From Toxorhynchites rutilus septentrionalis (Eukaryota; Arthropoda; Insecta; Diptera; Culicidae), in assembly GCF_029784135.1 (NCBI RefSeq), contig NC_073746.1:51358393-51422392 (forward strand): a stretch of DNA of 64,000 nt, written 5' to 3'. This document shows positions 23,571 through 49,369 of this stretch, piece after piece. The notes under the pieces are model-generated. The model was not told the origin of the DNA and ran no database searches. It saw only the letters and a list, made by a program, of their open reading frames with translations. Each line of letters begins with the position of its first letter. Positions within the stretch are counted from its first letter, which is position 1. A program made the position numbers and the translations under genes.

Positions 23571-23903
23571 TTATCCTTCTTCATGGACTTCTTGATCGCA
23601 TCCACTAACATTGTGTTGTACCAGCACATCATTGATTACCTGTGATACGTTGATCCAGGTCTGTAGCGATTTATCCAAAGCATTCTCGATAGGATCTTTT
23701 CCTCGTACTTCTCGAAGCCGCCATCCTCTCCGACCCTTATTGGCCATAAAAATATCCACACAACCAAGGTACGCTGTAATTTCGAATTCGTCCATTCGTT
23801 CGAGTCGTCCATTAAGCGGGATTCCACAAACCTATGAATTAATCATAAATGAGAAAATATTCTTATACAGAAAATATAACTTACCTTCCTGCCATAATGC
23901 AAA
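23571..23903 (-). CDS. Hypothetical spliced minus-strand gene inside the TIR element
   Basis: On the minus strand ATGGCAGGAAG is followed by a clean small intron: donor GTAAGTTATATT, acceptor GATTAATTCATAG, about 53 nt. Splicing it joins MAGR to FVESRLMDDSNEWTNSKLQR and continues for about 65 residues to a stop. Another frame of the same exon, starting MDEFEITAYLGCVDIF and including NKGRRGWRLREVRGKDPIEN, is longer (74 residues) and looks at least as protein-like, so which frame was coding is unresolved. No domain was recognised. A second copy of the ATGGCAG+donor module lies at about 24050-24070. Confidence 0.3.
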
Positions 23904-24597
23904 ATATAGAAATGTCTACCGGGTATGAATGTCAGGTGTACTGACTAATATGTGCTCTATTTGAACATCCAGAAATGTCTAACCGTAATGATCTGAAATA
24001 TAAATGAATCTCAAATTACATAATAATCTAATATAGAAAATATCAAACTTACCTTTCTGCCATATTGCTTCACTAATGTTCACTAATGTTAACTTTAGGG
24101 CATGAATGCCAGGTGCACGGATTGATCCGTTTTGTTCTTATTTTTTAATGTGTCTCAGACCTAAAATTCATTGAATCATTTCGTTGGGGTTATTAAATTA
24201 AAAAGAGTGACAAACTCACCTCAACAATTTAGATAGAAAATACATATCACACCGATTTCCACTGGTTTGAAAATGAATGGATAAAAATTAGAATAAAAAA
24301 GATCTGGCATCCCTTTTTGCAGTTTTATTTGCCACTTGCCACTTTGTTTGCCATTCTTCAATTATCATCAGTGACAAACACTGCCAAACATCAAAAATAC
24401 AAAAAATTTGACTGAAATATTTAAAGTACTCAGTAAACGGTTTGACAAATTGGCCTAAAAAAATTTAAGCAAAGTACTAGATATTTGCTCGTCGTATTTT
24501 GTGTCGAATATATTTGACCAGTACACGTTGATCAAATTTTATCTGTCAAAAATAGTCAAATATTTGGCATCGGTCAAACAGTGTATGAGCACCCTTA

Positions 24598-24919
24598 TGG
24601 CGTGTTTACATTAGGGAGATCTATAGCTATAGATGGATTTATTCACGTGAAAATAGGTGTAAACGAGTGAGAATAAATATGATACACTTATTCGAGGTAT
24701 ATATAACTTGAATAAATTCAGCAATGTAAACGCTTGTGAATTTCTCACTGGTGAGAAATCACTGAAGTTGGATGTAGTGCTACTTGAGGTGAATAAATTC
24801 AACGAAAATATGAATATATTCATTGTATAAGTTCGCGCTAGTGTAAACGGTTGATGCGATTTCTATAAATCTCATCATATTTCTTCACATGAAAATATCC
24901 CTAGTCTAAACCCACCCTT
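24598..24919. mobile_element. MITE of about 320 bp
   Basis: The left end GGCGTGTTTACATTAGGGA and right end (read inward) GGGTGGGTTTAGACTAGGGA are inverted copies, with TTA next to each end. It adjoins the right end of the 2.8-kb element. A 3-bp TTA duplication would fit a Harbinger-type MITE. Confidence 0.5.
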
Positions 24920-27139
24920 AGAAATACGTGTTTCAAGCAATTAAATAACATGATGTAAGAATTTCCTTTCAAATTTTGACATTTTAAACCTGGCTTCGTG
25001 TTTTTTAATCTGATAAAGATTACACTAACGAGTTTGGGACCCAAATTATGGCCCCTAATAGGGCGCTTGCAGCGTGCATATGTATTAGTGATCTTTTGGG
25101 CAGGCAAAAGAGATCGCTGCATAGGATTTATATGGACAAAATTGAGTTTTGTTTAAATAATTATTTTAACACAATAGTTATAGAAATAATAATAATAATA
25201 ACATGCGAATATATGTCTCTTTATATAAAAATATTTACTTTTAGCTTCGAAGCCATATACACGGAGAAAAATAGAAATTTCTGTTATGGCTATGATCCAT
25301 ATCAATGGAAGCGGATTGATTATTCTAAAAGTTTCACAGAAATAATGCAAATTGCACACTGCGATTGTATAGTCGGATTAGGTGAAGTGTGCTCCCATTT
25401 AGGCTTTGTGCTTTTTACCCTGAAATGCTGGTCTCGTGATGAAGTAAACTATAATGAATGTTCGTGTACAGATATCCTTAATCGGTGATTAGTTTCGCCA
25501 AAAAAGCAGATGATTATGTTGAAATTAGAACGCCAGAAAGATCAACCAACCCTAATATATGATTTCCGGGTACCTGAATGCTCTACGGAGAAGTGAAATA
25601 TGGTTATAAGATCTTGATGGTTATTGATCGGAAACGAAGAAAATCGATCAATTGGCTAATTCACAGATAATAGAAGGAAGCATTCAAACATTAGCTCGAG
25701 CCTCTGTATCTTGAATCTAGGTCCGAACATGCTGATAATCCTTTCCTGTTATTTTTTCGATTCAAATCTAGTGGGAAAGTCGCTCAATGAACATCGCGAA
25801 ATAGGTGCTAGTAAGTTAAGCAATATGCGTCAGACAAAAGCTCTTGTTCGGTAAATAGCTTGCCTAACTGTTTTACAAAGTTCATGTTAGTTCAATGGAA
25901 TATTTCGCGCTAATAGAGAGATCACAACTATATTTAAATCATCTACAAGAACGTCGATTGATAATGAATACGCTTCTGCTGCCTAGAAGCTACGAATGTA
26001 AACAAATGATGTTTGCCCAACAAATGCTCTGCATGTATGTGTAGCAAGAGCCCTATTGGAAGTCGCCACCAAGGCGCTTATAGCAATGGAGTATATATAG
26101 ATGCGCCTTGGTCGCCACCAGACGTCGACACCAAGATGGTGGAGTTAACAGGTGGCTCGTAATATACACTATTTAGAAAAGACGTATGAGGAATGACAAG
26201 ACGAAAAGTTTGAATTTGTTTATGTTATTACTTACGTTGGTATGGTTACATTTGATTTCGTCGAAGGTATTTGAAGTAGTATAATAAATAAACAGTTGTC
26301 GTTGAAAATAGTAACCTAGTAACCTTTATGCATATGCTTCCGCTAGCTGGCTCGGCTAATGTGATATGATTTATTCAAGGAATGCTTTGATCGTGCTACC
26401 GCCACTGGCGCATAATTTGCTTTGCTTTGTTTTTTGTTCTGGTTCATAACGGCAATCAACCGTGCCGGCGAAACTATAGTCAATGTTTAGTGTTGTTTGG
26501 ATACCATCTATGTAAATAAATTCAAACTTACGGGATACGTCCGAACGCCAATTCTGACATTACGTTTTACCTTCCACTTCACTTTCCTTGGTCAACACTG
26601 TTTCACTGTCATCGCGAATTCACCATCCAAGGCGTATCTCCTAAGGTGGGCCAACTTGCTAAAACCCAGCCGTATGGCACCCGCCATGTTTTTGGTGTCA
26701 ACATCTCAAACGTCAGAAGTATTTGTTGTCTTCAAAACAGCGATCCGCGTTGACGGCAGTGAGCTTCGTTTACTAGTTTAGGAGAGCGTCAAAGAATAGA
26801 TGATTTTCAGTCGGAGTGAACGTTTTCAAAATTAAAATTATGAATGAAAATTAGCTTTTCCATATCAAATTAGTATTCCGTTTAAATTAAAAACATTTTT
26901 GTTTGCAGGTTGGGAAAATGTCTCATACGAAAATTGTTTATGAAGACAACTTTATATTATAAAGAAAAAAATCAGCAACAATGTTGGAATTGTATGACCA
27001 TATGGTTGAATGAAAGTCAGAAATACGTGTTTCTGATAATTAAATAAAAAAATTTCATTCAAATTTTAAAACTTGAAAACCGGCTCCGTGTGTTCTAATC
27101 TGGTAGAGATTACACTAACGATTTTGGGACCGAAATTAT
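24920..27139. other. Repeat-rich intergenic stretch
   Basis: Segments 24915-25058 and 27025-27140 are related (AGAAATACGTGTTTC; AGATTACACTAACGA.TTTGGGACC). Part of the 5036-type MITE family recurs at about 26749-26960. A short hairpin, CCAAGGCGC / GCGCCTTGG, sits at 26069-26111. The 146-codon open frame at 25048-25488 shows no domain. Confidence 0.4.
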
Positions 27140-27540
27140 GGCTCTAACTTGAATTCGTCACCAGACGTCGACGTCATCGCGAATTACCAATTTACCACCA
27201 TCTGACATATCGTGATGTCGATGGTGAATTTTTACAGCAGAGGGATAGTGAGATAGGCGGTGACGGTAGGTAGAGTGAGATAGCGATAATCGTGTCATAC
27301 ACCTGCTAAAACCACTCTTTAGCCATCTTGGAAGTCTACTGTGTTTTGTTTGTAAACAAAACACAATACGCTAGTGCCAAAGCTCGCTCGTCTGTCTCAG
27401 TCTGTCTCTTTCACGCTTCAAGCAAACAATTCCCCTTCTGCTTTCTTCAATACTGTTTTCATATACCGCTCCCCTACCTAACTTAGTGACGAAACGGCCT
27501 CACCTTAGGATATTCTTCTAGGCGCCTTGTCACCATCGTA
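27140..27540. other. Upstream region of the Pect gene
   Basis: No coding feature is recognised. CT-rich and polypyrimidine stretches precede the probable first exon. Promoter elements cannot be assigned with certainty. Confidence 0.3.
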
Positions 27541-28005
27541 GCAACCGCTGCAAACACACAACTTTAAGTCTGCTGCAAAATTTTCATCAGTCGTTCGTCT
27601 CCGGTCAAACAAGAAGCATCACTTGAAGAAACTACAAGAAAAGTCAAATCGCTCGTAGAGTTATCGATCGTGTAACAGAAGGCTTCAATTCATCGTTTAT
27701 ATTTCGTGTTAATTTATTGGAATATTGTTTCTGGAAGTTTTTTTTGTGTTCACGAACGTCCAACTACTACGCAAGCAAGCTCTTATCGCAAGTCCCTGCA
27801 ATACCGAAGCGCTCTGGAATATTTTATATAAGCGGTCAACTGCAGTCGAACGGACTTCATTCTCCTTTCTGGAATCGCTCCGGGAATAAGTGGTGCTGAA
27901 GAATAAACGGTCAATTGTGAACTGTGGTGAATAAAAGAATCTGTCATCTGCCTGGAAGGTCTAGAAGATTTTTTTGTGAAAAATTGAATCGATTCAAGAA
28001 CAGGA
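27541..28005 (+). promoter_or_regulatory. Probable Pect transcription start and 5' UTR
   Basis: The sequence before the start codon is without introns or coding frames and is less AT-biased. An initiator-like TCAGT is at 27587-27591 (arthropod consensus TCAGT). Several short upstream ATGs are present. The true start site is inferred only. Confidence 0.35.
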
Positions 28006-41179
<13,174 letters not shown>

Positions 41180-42100
41180 CCAGATAATTAACGGGCCACA
41201 TAACTAATCATTTTTATGGGAGGCAATCAACTGCAGCTTAGGGTACACCACTTATCTCGGTCCACAATTTCCCATGTTTGGTTGTTGATTCTATTTTCGA
41301 TGTTATCGAAATTGCAGTCAGGGCAAATATTTACAACTTACAAAATCCCGTTTTGACCAAGACACAGCCTGTATGATGTTATGTTGTGTAAGTGGTAGGA
41401 ATAAGATTTCAGCCCACACTTGTTTGTTTAAGCATCAGTTATTCTATAGAGTTTTTTTTTCGTTTTTTTCACGCACTGATCTGTAATTCCTATGTTGTAT
41501 GTATGTTTTAGTGCAGAGAATTTTATCAACAAATCGCGGTAGGAATTGAATCATTGTGTTTGCGGAATTTTTGGAACAAGATTTTTAATTAATATATTCA
41601 TGTAAGAATCTCCATTCTACTGACTTCTTTCATCGAGAATGACGATTCCAGAGATAGAGGTATAGAAAAGCTTTAAGTTTATATAAAACGAAACGGGTTG
41701 AAAAATCGGTGGAAAAATCAGATTGTTTATTTTTAGAGAATGATTTGTTTTCTTCAATATGGAAACTAGATTGGTACTTTGATTTTGAAAAGATTGTGTT
41801 CGGTTTCAGAAGAATAATGCAATTCTATTTGCATATAAAATAATAGAAAATAAGACCCACTAAATGTGTACATATTGTATGAACTATGCTATGAAATTTA
41901 GATTCGTGAGATACGACGGACGGAGGCGCAGTATGTTTTTATAATCGCGTGCTAATAGTAACCAGATTTCAAAAACGTCTTGTTCTGATTCTACTTGTAA
42001 ATCACCATGTACAGCTAAACATGGTGAATGTTCAAGTTTGTGTCAATAGCGTGCAAGAAAACATGAGCAAAAATAATAATAAACCAATGCTTTTTTGTTA
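41180..42100 (+). other. Pect 3' UTR with poly(A) signal
   Basis: AT-rich, non-coding. AATAAA occurs at 42078-42083, followed by a TTTTTTG stretch at about 42091, a plausible poly(A) site. Earlier sites are possible. Confidence 0.45.
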
Positions 42101-42702
42101 AACTTGAATATGATTAGTCGTTTTTAAATTTCGAACGAAGGCCTAACTCTACTCGATTTGAACTACTGTTTCATTTCAAGAATCTTCAAATTGGGAAGGA
42201 TCTTTCTCACCCGGAATAGGTTACAATTATGAGTAAAGTCATAATATTTTGGCAATATCTGAACAAGTCACGTTTTAATTATCAAAACAAAAAAAATACT
42301 AATGACACTTTTCAAGAAAGTGGGCGTGTCGACTGTGTACCTAGTAGACATTGCCTGCACATACGAAAGCTGTTCATAAGATAAATCTGAATCATTTACA
42401 CAAGGATTGATACAAAAAAAAACTCGATGAGATAGACCGTCTAATCAGACGAAAGAGTAAAACATAGTCAACAGTGTAAGACTTGGTGCAAAAATTACGT
42501 AACACAAAAAAATCCGGATTTTGGATACCCTCCACCAACATCGTCCCTACCTAAAATAATATTTTATATCATCAATGACAAATTTAAAGCACGACTTATT
42601 TTTTAAAAGGGAGTTTTCAAAATTATTGATTTTTCTTTCAAAAAATCGTAACTTAAAGTCCTGATGGCTGATGCCTGATTTAAATATGGTGTTTGGCATG
42701 TT

Positions 42703-43173
42703 ATCACCGCAGAAAACGACTGCAACAGAAACAACCACTCAGAAAAAGTGTAGTAGTGCTAGAAATATTGTGGCGCGATATTGTATTTCAAAACAAAAAA
42801 TAACCAAGCAAACGTAATGCACCAGACAAACGAATCCCGTCTGACACTCGCTAAAGTCCGGTCGGAGATTGCTGAAGGATCGTATCCTATGTTTCAAACT
42901 AACCGGGCAATCAGTGGAACACAGGTTTGCGTGCGAGACACCGTCACTTCCGACAGCGAGTCGGCGGTGGACTTAGATCGGCGGCTTGGGGTGCCTAGAT
43001 TTCTTATACTTAACGCTCTTCGTCCCCATTACATTGACCTCAGAAAAAAAATTGAAAAAAGAAAACGAGAAAATAAATTTATAATAGAAATGTGAGGCAT
43101 TTATACATACGATCTTCTTCTGGCGCACTTTTTCTAAGCGGTTGTTTCTGTTGCAGTTGTTTACTGCGGTGAT
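42703..43173. mobile_element. TIR element of 471 bp carrying a coding-like frame
   Basis: The 48-bp arms 42703-42750 and 43126-43173 are inverted copies (ATCACCGCAG; CTGCAACAGAAACAACC; AGAAAAAGTG), differing at about five positions. Between them an open frame of 104 codons (42781-43095) reads NESRLTLAKVRSEIAEGSYP and DTVTSDSESAVDLDRRLGVP. No target duplication is clear. Confidence 0.6.
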
Positions 43174-43456
43174 TTATTTCGGTCACGCTCAAAACACTAC
43201 CTTTCGAATTTTTTTTTTGATATTTTTATCGGAAACCCCTTCTTTTTTAATAAAGTACAGTGGTGCCGTAGTAAAGTCACCAAAATGGAGCTATGATTTT
43301 TTGTAAATTTATGAAATATCAATACTTTTTACTACATTTCGTATTTGCTGTCCGTGATTGACCTGAGCCTTCGAAATTGCACAAAGAACAGTCCAAATGA
43401 CGCTTGGGAGTAGCAAATCATTCTCTTGGTACAAGTTTTGATGAATCGAGCTGTAA

Positions 43457-44065
43457 CCCTTTAACGGGTCGTAAGAACTAAGCTTGTAAACAACGCAAAC
43501 TACAATACAACGACATGTTTACATGCTAGAATAAACAATACATTTTTTCTCAATATACAAAACAATTAGAAACATTGAAAAAATTGGTGGCAATATAGTT
43601 GCCACTGTCCGACTAGCGTAAAATGTTGGTGACAATATAGCTGCCATATGCCCGGGGAAGGGCTAACGTAAAATGTTGGTGGCAACATAGATGCGTCTAG
43701 CGCTAAACACTTAATGGCAAAAATGATTTTTTTATATTTGATTTTTTGATGTTAGTTTCAACAAAAACAACTAAATAGAACTCATGATCAGACTCAGGAG
43801 GTCCCAAACAGTTCATATGTATTGAAAACTTCTACAAATTAATTGTTTTCCAATGACTTTTCGGGAAATTTGCTCTTGAAGCTCTAAATTGGGAGTTGTT
43901 AATACGAAAATGGCTCCAAAATGAATAACGCTCAAAAAAAATCAGGCATATTGGTAGATATCAGAACTAGTTACCACATAAGGCTAGAAGTGATAATTTA
44001 TGGTTAAAGAAGAGAGAAAAATAAAATCGTTGGCGGCAATATAGTTGCCACTACCCGTAAAAGTG
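43457..44065. mobile_element. piggyBac-type MITE
   Basis: The ends CCCTTTAACGGGTCG (left, after GTAA) and CACTTTTACGGGTAGT (right, before TTAA at 44066-44069) are inverted. Inside, GTTGGTGGCAATATAGTTGC and variants occur at about 43585, 43630, 43675 and 44030; the palindrome GGCAA.ATAG.TGCC is their core. Confidence 0.6.
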
Positions 44066-44079
44066 TTAATAGTTCTTCA

Positions 44080-44705
44080 GCAAACTGCAGTATTGACGTA
44101 AATTTTGCAATAGATGGTGAGACATCAGAACGCGTGAATGAAATCAAATACTTAGAAGTTATCATCACAATTTAACTTTTAAGTCTCACATTAATAATGT
44201 TATCAAGAAGATTGGCGAAAAGTACGGCGTTTTGTGTCGTTTGAAAATACAGTTGACAATAAATAGTAAAATTAAATTATATAAATCGTTGATCTCACCA
44301 CACATAGACTTTTGTTCGTCGATCCTGTTCCTTGCAAACAATACTCAGATAACGAGATTGCCGCGTTTACAACATAAGGTTATACGTTTGATTTTAAGAT
44401 ATAGTAGATACACTTCCTCTTATTTGACGTTGGACCCGCTACAGTGGCTATCTATGGAGCAAATAATTTATTATTTGAAAATGGTGTTTATCTTTAAAAT
44501 TTTAAACGATATGCTGCCTCGATATTGGCGTGATCGAATTGGAAAAAGAAGCGATGTTCATAGATACAATACTAGAAACGCGAACGATGCAAGGACACCA
44601 AACTTTATGTTTGCTAGAAGTCGTTGTTATTTAAAGGGATTAATTTTTACAATTCGATGCCCAGAGAAATGGCAGAGTATAAGAAAATATGTATTTCACA
44701 CGTGA
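44080..44705 (+). pseudogene. LINE reverse-transcriptase C-terminal relic
   Basis: About 44110-44170 codes IDGETSERVNEIKYLEVII. After a frame change at about 44175 comes FKSHINNVIKKIGEKYGVLC, then a 157-codon frame with INSKIKLYKSLISPHIDFCS, NNTQITRLPRLQHKVIRLIL and RYWRDRIGKRSDVHRYNTRN. This is the thumb and C-terminal part of a CR1/Jockey/I-group LINE polymerase, after the catalytic YADD block, which is missing. A stop at 44703-44705 ends it about 35 residues short of usual. Confidence 0.72.
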
Positions 44706-45890
44706 AGTCTGTTTCGTGAACAGTTTTTTTTTGAAGAAAATTTTTCGTTAAATTATTTACTTATGTTTCCAATTGATCAAAATCACAAAATCTATTCACA
44801 GGTGTTTACAACTACAGGGTCTTTCAGAATAAGGGGAGACCCCTGTCCGGAAGGTCCGAAAATAATGAATTTTCGTAATGTTTTTCGGACGTTACGAATA
44901 AAGTGAAGTGTTCGGGTATTTTTGTTATTATTTAAGGTATGTTTGAAGATGTATTTTCCATTTTTTAAGTGCACTAATAATGATTATTACGCTGTTGACA
45001 GCTGGATGCGTAGATTCTGTCTGAAAATCTGTATTTTACTAGCGGTATCGGTTCTAAAGTAACGGGGTGTCGGGGTGTCATTATTTTTTGCGTGAGCGTC
45101 TAATCTGAAGGAGCCTGTACCATGTTCGTACAGATGATGATCATGTTTTTCTTTTAAAATGTTTTATTGCATATTTAAAAAAATAAATTATTAGAGTTGC
45201 CTACGAAAGTTTGACCCACGCGTGTTTGGTGGGCCTGGACTATGTGAATGATGAACACTGGCAGAAAACTGATGCACAATGAATTTTTTGTAGGGTCTGA
45301 AGTGGAAGGTGGAATGGTGATTGCTTGTTTAGAATTCTCGTAAACTGTCTTTTTATCGGATAATTATATCAAGTATTCCTGAATTGTGGCAGATCTATTT
45401 TATGTTGTTTCAGACAATGGGTTCAATTCCCATTTTGGGCCTGAAGTTGAGACTATGTCGGTACGGATCGTAACATTTTTTACAGTTTGTGCCTTATTAT
45501 AATGTTCAATCAATAGAAATTTATGACTGTAACGAAACCAGTTCGCTTTTCGGTTTCTTCATTGTTTCAAACATAAATATTATCTTTAAGATAAATCGGC
45601 CTTTTTTTGGTCAAAAATTGACTTTTTCACGCTTGGTGATTTTTTGTCTGAAAAGTCGATTTTTGCCAAAAATTTTTTTTCGAGATAACAGTAAATTTCG
45701 ACGTTTAATGTGATTTTAAAACATTTGGCATAAAAACAATTTTTTCAAATCGATCTTTCTTCATGAAAATAACTTAAAATCAATACGAGTTTGGGTTTGT
45801 TGTAAAGACCCAAGCCTCTTGTTGCTAATAATACCAGAAGGCGTTCAAATTTTCCCATTTTTTTTTGTATTTTAACGATTCTCTTGAAAA
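44706..45890. other. AT-rich intergenic stretch
   Basis: No gene, SINE or terminal repeat could be supported. Open frames have no domain. Confidence 0.3.
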
Positions 45891-45894
45891 CGAA

Positions 45895-46630
45895 ATTATG
45901 ATCATGGTTTGTCGACCTCTGATCATGGTTTGTCCGAAAAAATGATCGTTGGTTGTCCGGTTTTAGAAATCACTATTTTTGAATGAAGAAATTCGAATTT
46001 TCAAGTGTATGTTGCATTTCTTATTGCTTGAGTTTACTGTCATCATATTGATCCATTCATAATTTAGGTTTTCTTCAGAATATGCCTTTTTTGAGGATTT
46101 TGAAGGTGAACATCACTCAACACAGAGAAGCTTTATTTCTGCTACACACGAAAGACAGCATAAACAAACTGTAGTGCGCCAAGCGGCTGCCATAGTAACA
46201 ATGTGGACAAACCAACATCAGCGCATCGGTCAAACCATGATCAGTATTGAGGTCATTCAGAGGCATTTATTACATGGTTTAGATATATAAATCTGATACA
46301 AATGGTGTGTGGGCATGATGTTTACAATATTTGTAAGTGTCATATTCCAGAATAGGTATGAATACGTATCAAATAATCATCTAATGGTTGATTGAAAGTT
46401 AGCTTAAATGAGGGGCGCGTTGACGCCAATAGAAGGTGGATTTTATAATCCTTTAAAACATGTGAATCCGTAAAAATACCATATAAAACTACTGCAAATA
46501 AGGAAAAAAACTATTTTATTTATATGCTTGGATACATTTGAATATCTGATTTAACACAGAGGCGCTGAACTAGAGCATTCAAAAAAGTGGACAAACCATG
46601 ATCATATTTTCGACTGGACAAACCCAGTGT
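45895..46630. repeat. Cluster of TGATCATGGTTTGTCC motifs
   Basis: TGATCATGGTTTGTC occurs at 45898 and 45920, with a variant at 45943. Its inverse GGACAAACCA(TGATCA) occurs at about 46203, 46231, 46588 and 46615. Direct copies on the left and inverse copies on the right fit subterminal repeats of a roughly 700-bp transposon. Its tips are not clear. Confidence 0.45.
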
Positions 46631-47431
<801 letters not shown>

Positions 47432-47436
47432 TTAAA

Positions 47437-47468
<32 letters not shown>

Positions 47469-48325
47469 TTGTTCAATGCGGGTCCATTTGTCTCCTCTGC
47501 TAAACCGGAATCGTTCTGTTCACCATGGCGTTCCGTTTCATTCACCCATTCCTGGATCTTAGACATCTTTTCCAAATCGCTGATGATCGATGACTTATCA
47601 CTGCCGTTATCCATCAGGATCTTGTACTTATCATCCAAGAACTTCTTCTCTAGTTCATACTGATCTTTGAGCTTTTGCAACTCCAGCTCTTTATTCCTTG
47701 GTGAGTTCGCCTTACTCTTTCCAGAGTTCGCCTTACTCTTCGGTCGATCCGTACTGGTACCCTCTACTGCCGGCTCGATTTGACTTTGCTGTTCATTCGG
47801 CATACTGCGATGACCCTGGTTGGTGTTTGTACTGGCGGTGGGATGAATCGCTGTAGGTGTTGAATCCTTCGTGGCATCGCATATGGGACAGATCCAGGTC
47901 ACGTTGGCGACGTCATCCATGACTTCTACGCACTCATAGTGAAACCAATGTTTACAGCCATCGTTATCACACTGCACCATTTGATCGTCGTCACGCCTAT
48001 TACACAATTGACAGTGGAAATATAGTTTCCTTCGACAGTCACGAATCGGATATCGTCTCGCATCGGACGGATGCGGAATTAGTTTTATTTGGTCACCTGC
48101 GGTATCAAACCTCAGCGCCTTTGGGTTCGCTCCTGTGTTTCGAACAGGTATTGCATTAAAAGAAGCATTTGATTGATTTGAATTAACCTGCATACTGCGG
48201 GGAGGGGGAACTACACCGACGGGAGTGGTTGTAGCTACCAATGCGTCACCAGCGTTACTTGCCGCTGCTTCATCTGCCATCGGGACATCGCTCGGTCGGC
48301 CACAGTTAGTGGATTTTTTTGACAT
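47432..48325 (-). CDS. PHD-finger coiled-coil protein, probable BEL/Pao gag-like ORF
   Basis: An uninterrupted 297-residue frame from ATG at 48325 (G at -3) to a stop at 47432-47434; upstream in-frame codons contain no ATG. A C4HC3 PHD zinc finger is complete: C105-X2-C108, C119-X4-C124, H129-X2-C132, C146-X2-C149. A serine/proline-rich linker is followed by a charged coiled coil at about 209-265 (NKELELQKLKDQYELEKKFL). A PHD finger followed by a coiled coil is typical of the N-terminal part of many mosquito BEL/Pao retrotransposon polyproteins. Here no protease or polymerase follows, so this is a separated gag-like piece or a recruited host gene. The frame is intact although the surroundings are decayed. 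Confidence 0.6.
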
Positions 48326-48973
48326 CTCAGAGTGGATTCTTAAAAGAATTTTATAAGATGTTGCATTCAGCAAAAATGAATTCTAATTTTATCAACTCCA
48401 ATCAGGTTACAATTTATTTGATACGAAGTTATAAAATTCCTAAAATACAAATAAACAGGGATTAGGCACCTTCTTAAATTTAAGTATGAGTTTTTTTGAC
48501 GTAGGACTACGTCTTTCATTTCTATACCGGGGTGTAAAATCAAAGTTTCGAAAACGAAAGCGTTACGCCGGAGACCGAGATTTTGAGCGTTAATAGCTCC
48601 TAAACAACTGAACGAAATGGTATGATAAACACTTCATTCGAAAGATAAAATGTCTACGCGTTATATACTTGTTACTTTTTGATCCAAAAACTTGTTTCAA
48701 TAGTCTTAAAATTGCTTTCAAAACAGGCTATTGAAATCACCAATCGGTATATAAGCGAGCGGCGCTCGGAAATCCACTCAGTTCTAATTGAACAGCGATT
48801 GGAGCATGTTGTCGCTGTTGCGGTGAAGCTCTTTATTTATCATGAAAGCGCGGATGAACGGTGTCACCAAGAGCCTGTTTGTGCACCCTAGGCCAGAAGG
48901 GAATCTATCAGGGGGAGAGTGATGCCACAAACGGTTCCCTGGGAAGACATCGCTACACACACATACAAGCGCG

Positions 48974-49369
48974 GCTATTAACAGGTGGTTATCGAGTTGG
49001 CATTAACCACTGGTGGGCTTCCAGTATCTAGGAAAATGTGGAAATAACTAATCGTTACTGAAAATAATCTGCCAGTTCCTTTGGGAATTTTCAAAATATA
49101 TTCATGTGAAAGAGTTTAATTGAATGTTTTCTATCCATGTAACACTGTGACCAAATATGTTTCAATCAAGTGCTATTAACAGGTGGTTATCGAGTTGGCA
49201 TTAACCACTGGTGGGCTTCCAGTATCGAGGAAAATGTGGAAATAGCTAATCGTTACTGAAAATAATCTGCCAGTTCCTTTGGGAATTTTCAAAATATATT
49301 CATGTGAAAGAGTTTAATTGAATGTTTTCTATCCATGTAACACTGTGACCAAATACATTTGGTTTTGTG
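48974..49369 (+). repeat. 198-bp tandem repeat, two copies
   Basis: Units start GCTATTAACAGGTGGTTATC at 48974 and 49172 and are nearly identical. A partial copy is at 50393-50508 and another starts at 50509. Its middle and end are also the start of the 846-bp repeats. Confidence 0.9.

Larger units (their letters stand above)
21767..24597. mobile_element. 2.8-kb terminal-inverted-repeat element, unclassified
   Basis: The left end (AAGGTGGCCGTACACCGTTT at about 21768) and right end (read inward TAAGGGTGCTCATACACTGT from 24597) are inverted copies over about 70 bp, including CAAATATTTGAC and TTTTTGACAG. Inside are an 86-codon plus-strand frame with a good start context (22110-22369), an open frame at 23092-23349 after an acceptor-like TTTTGGCAG, and a minus-strand frame with small introns at 23571-23960. 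None resembles a transposase that could be recognised. A CMC-, Harbinger- or ISL2EU-type element is possible but unproven. Confidence 0.55.

Noticed and set aside
25048..25488. 146-codon plus-strand frame
   Set aside because: AT-rich, low-complexity composition and no recognisable motif; it overlaps a dispersed repeat at its start.
48326..48373. Longer PHD protein starting at 48373
   Set aside because: That position is a TTG codon; the first in-frame ATG is at 48325.
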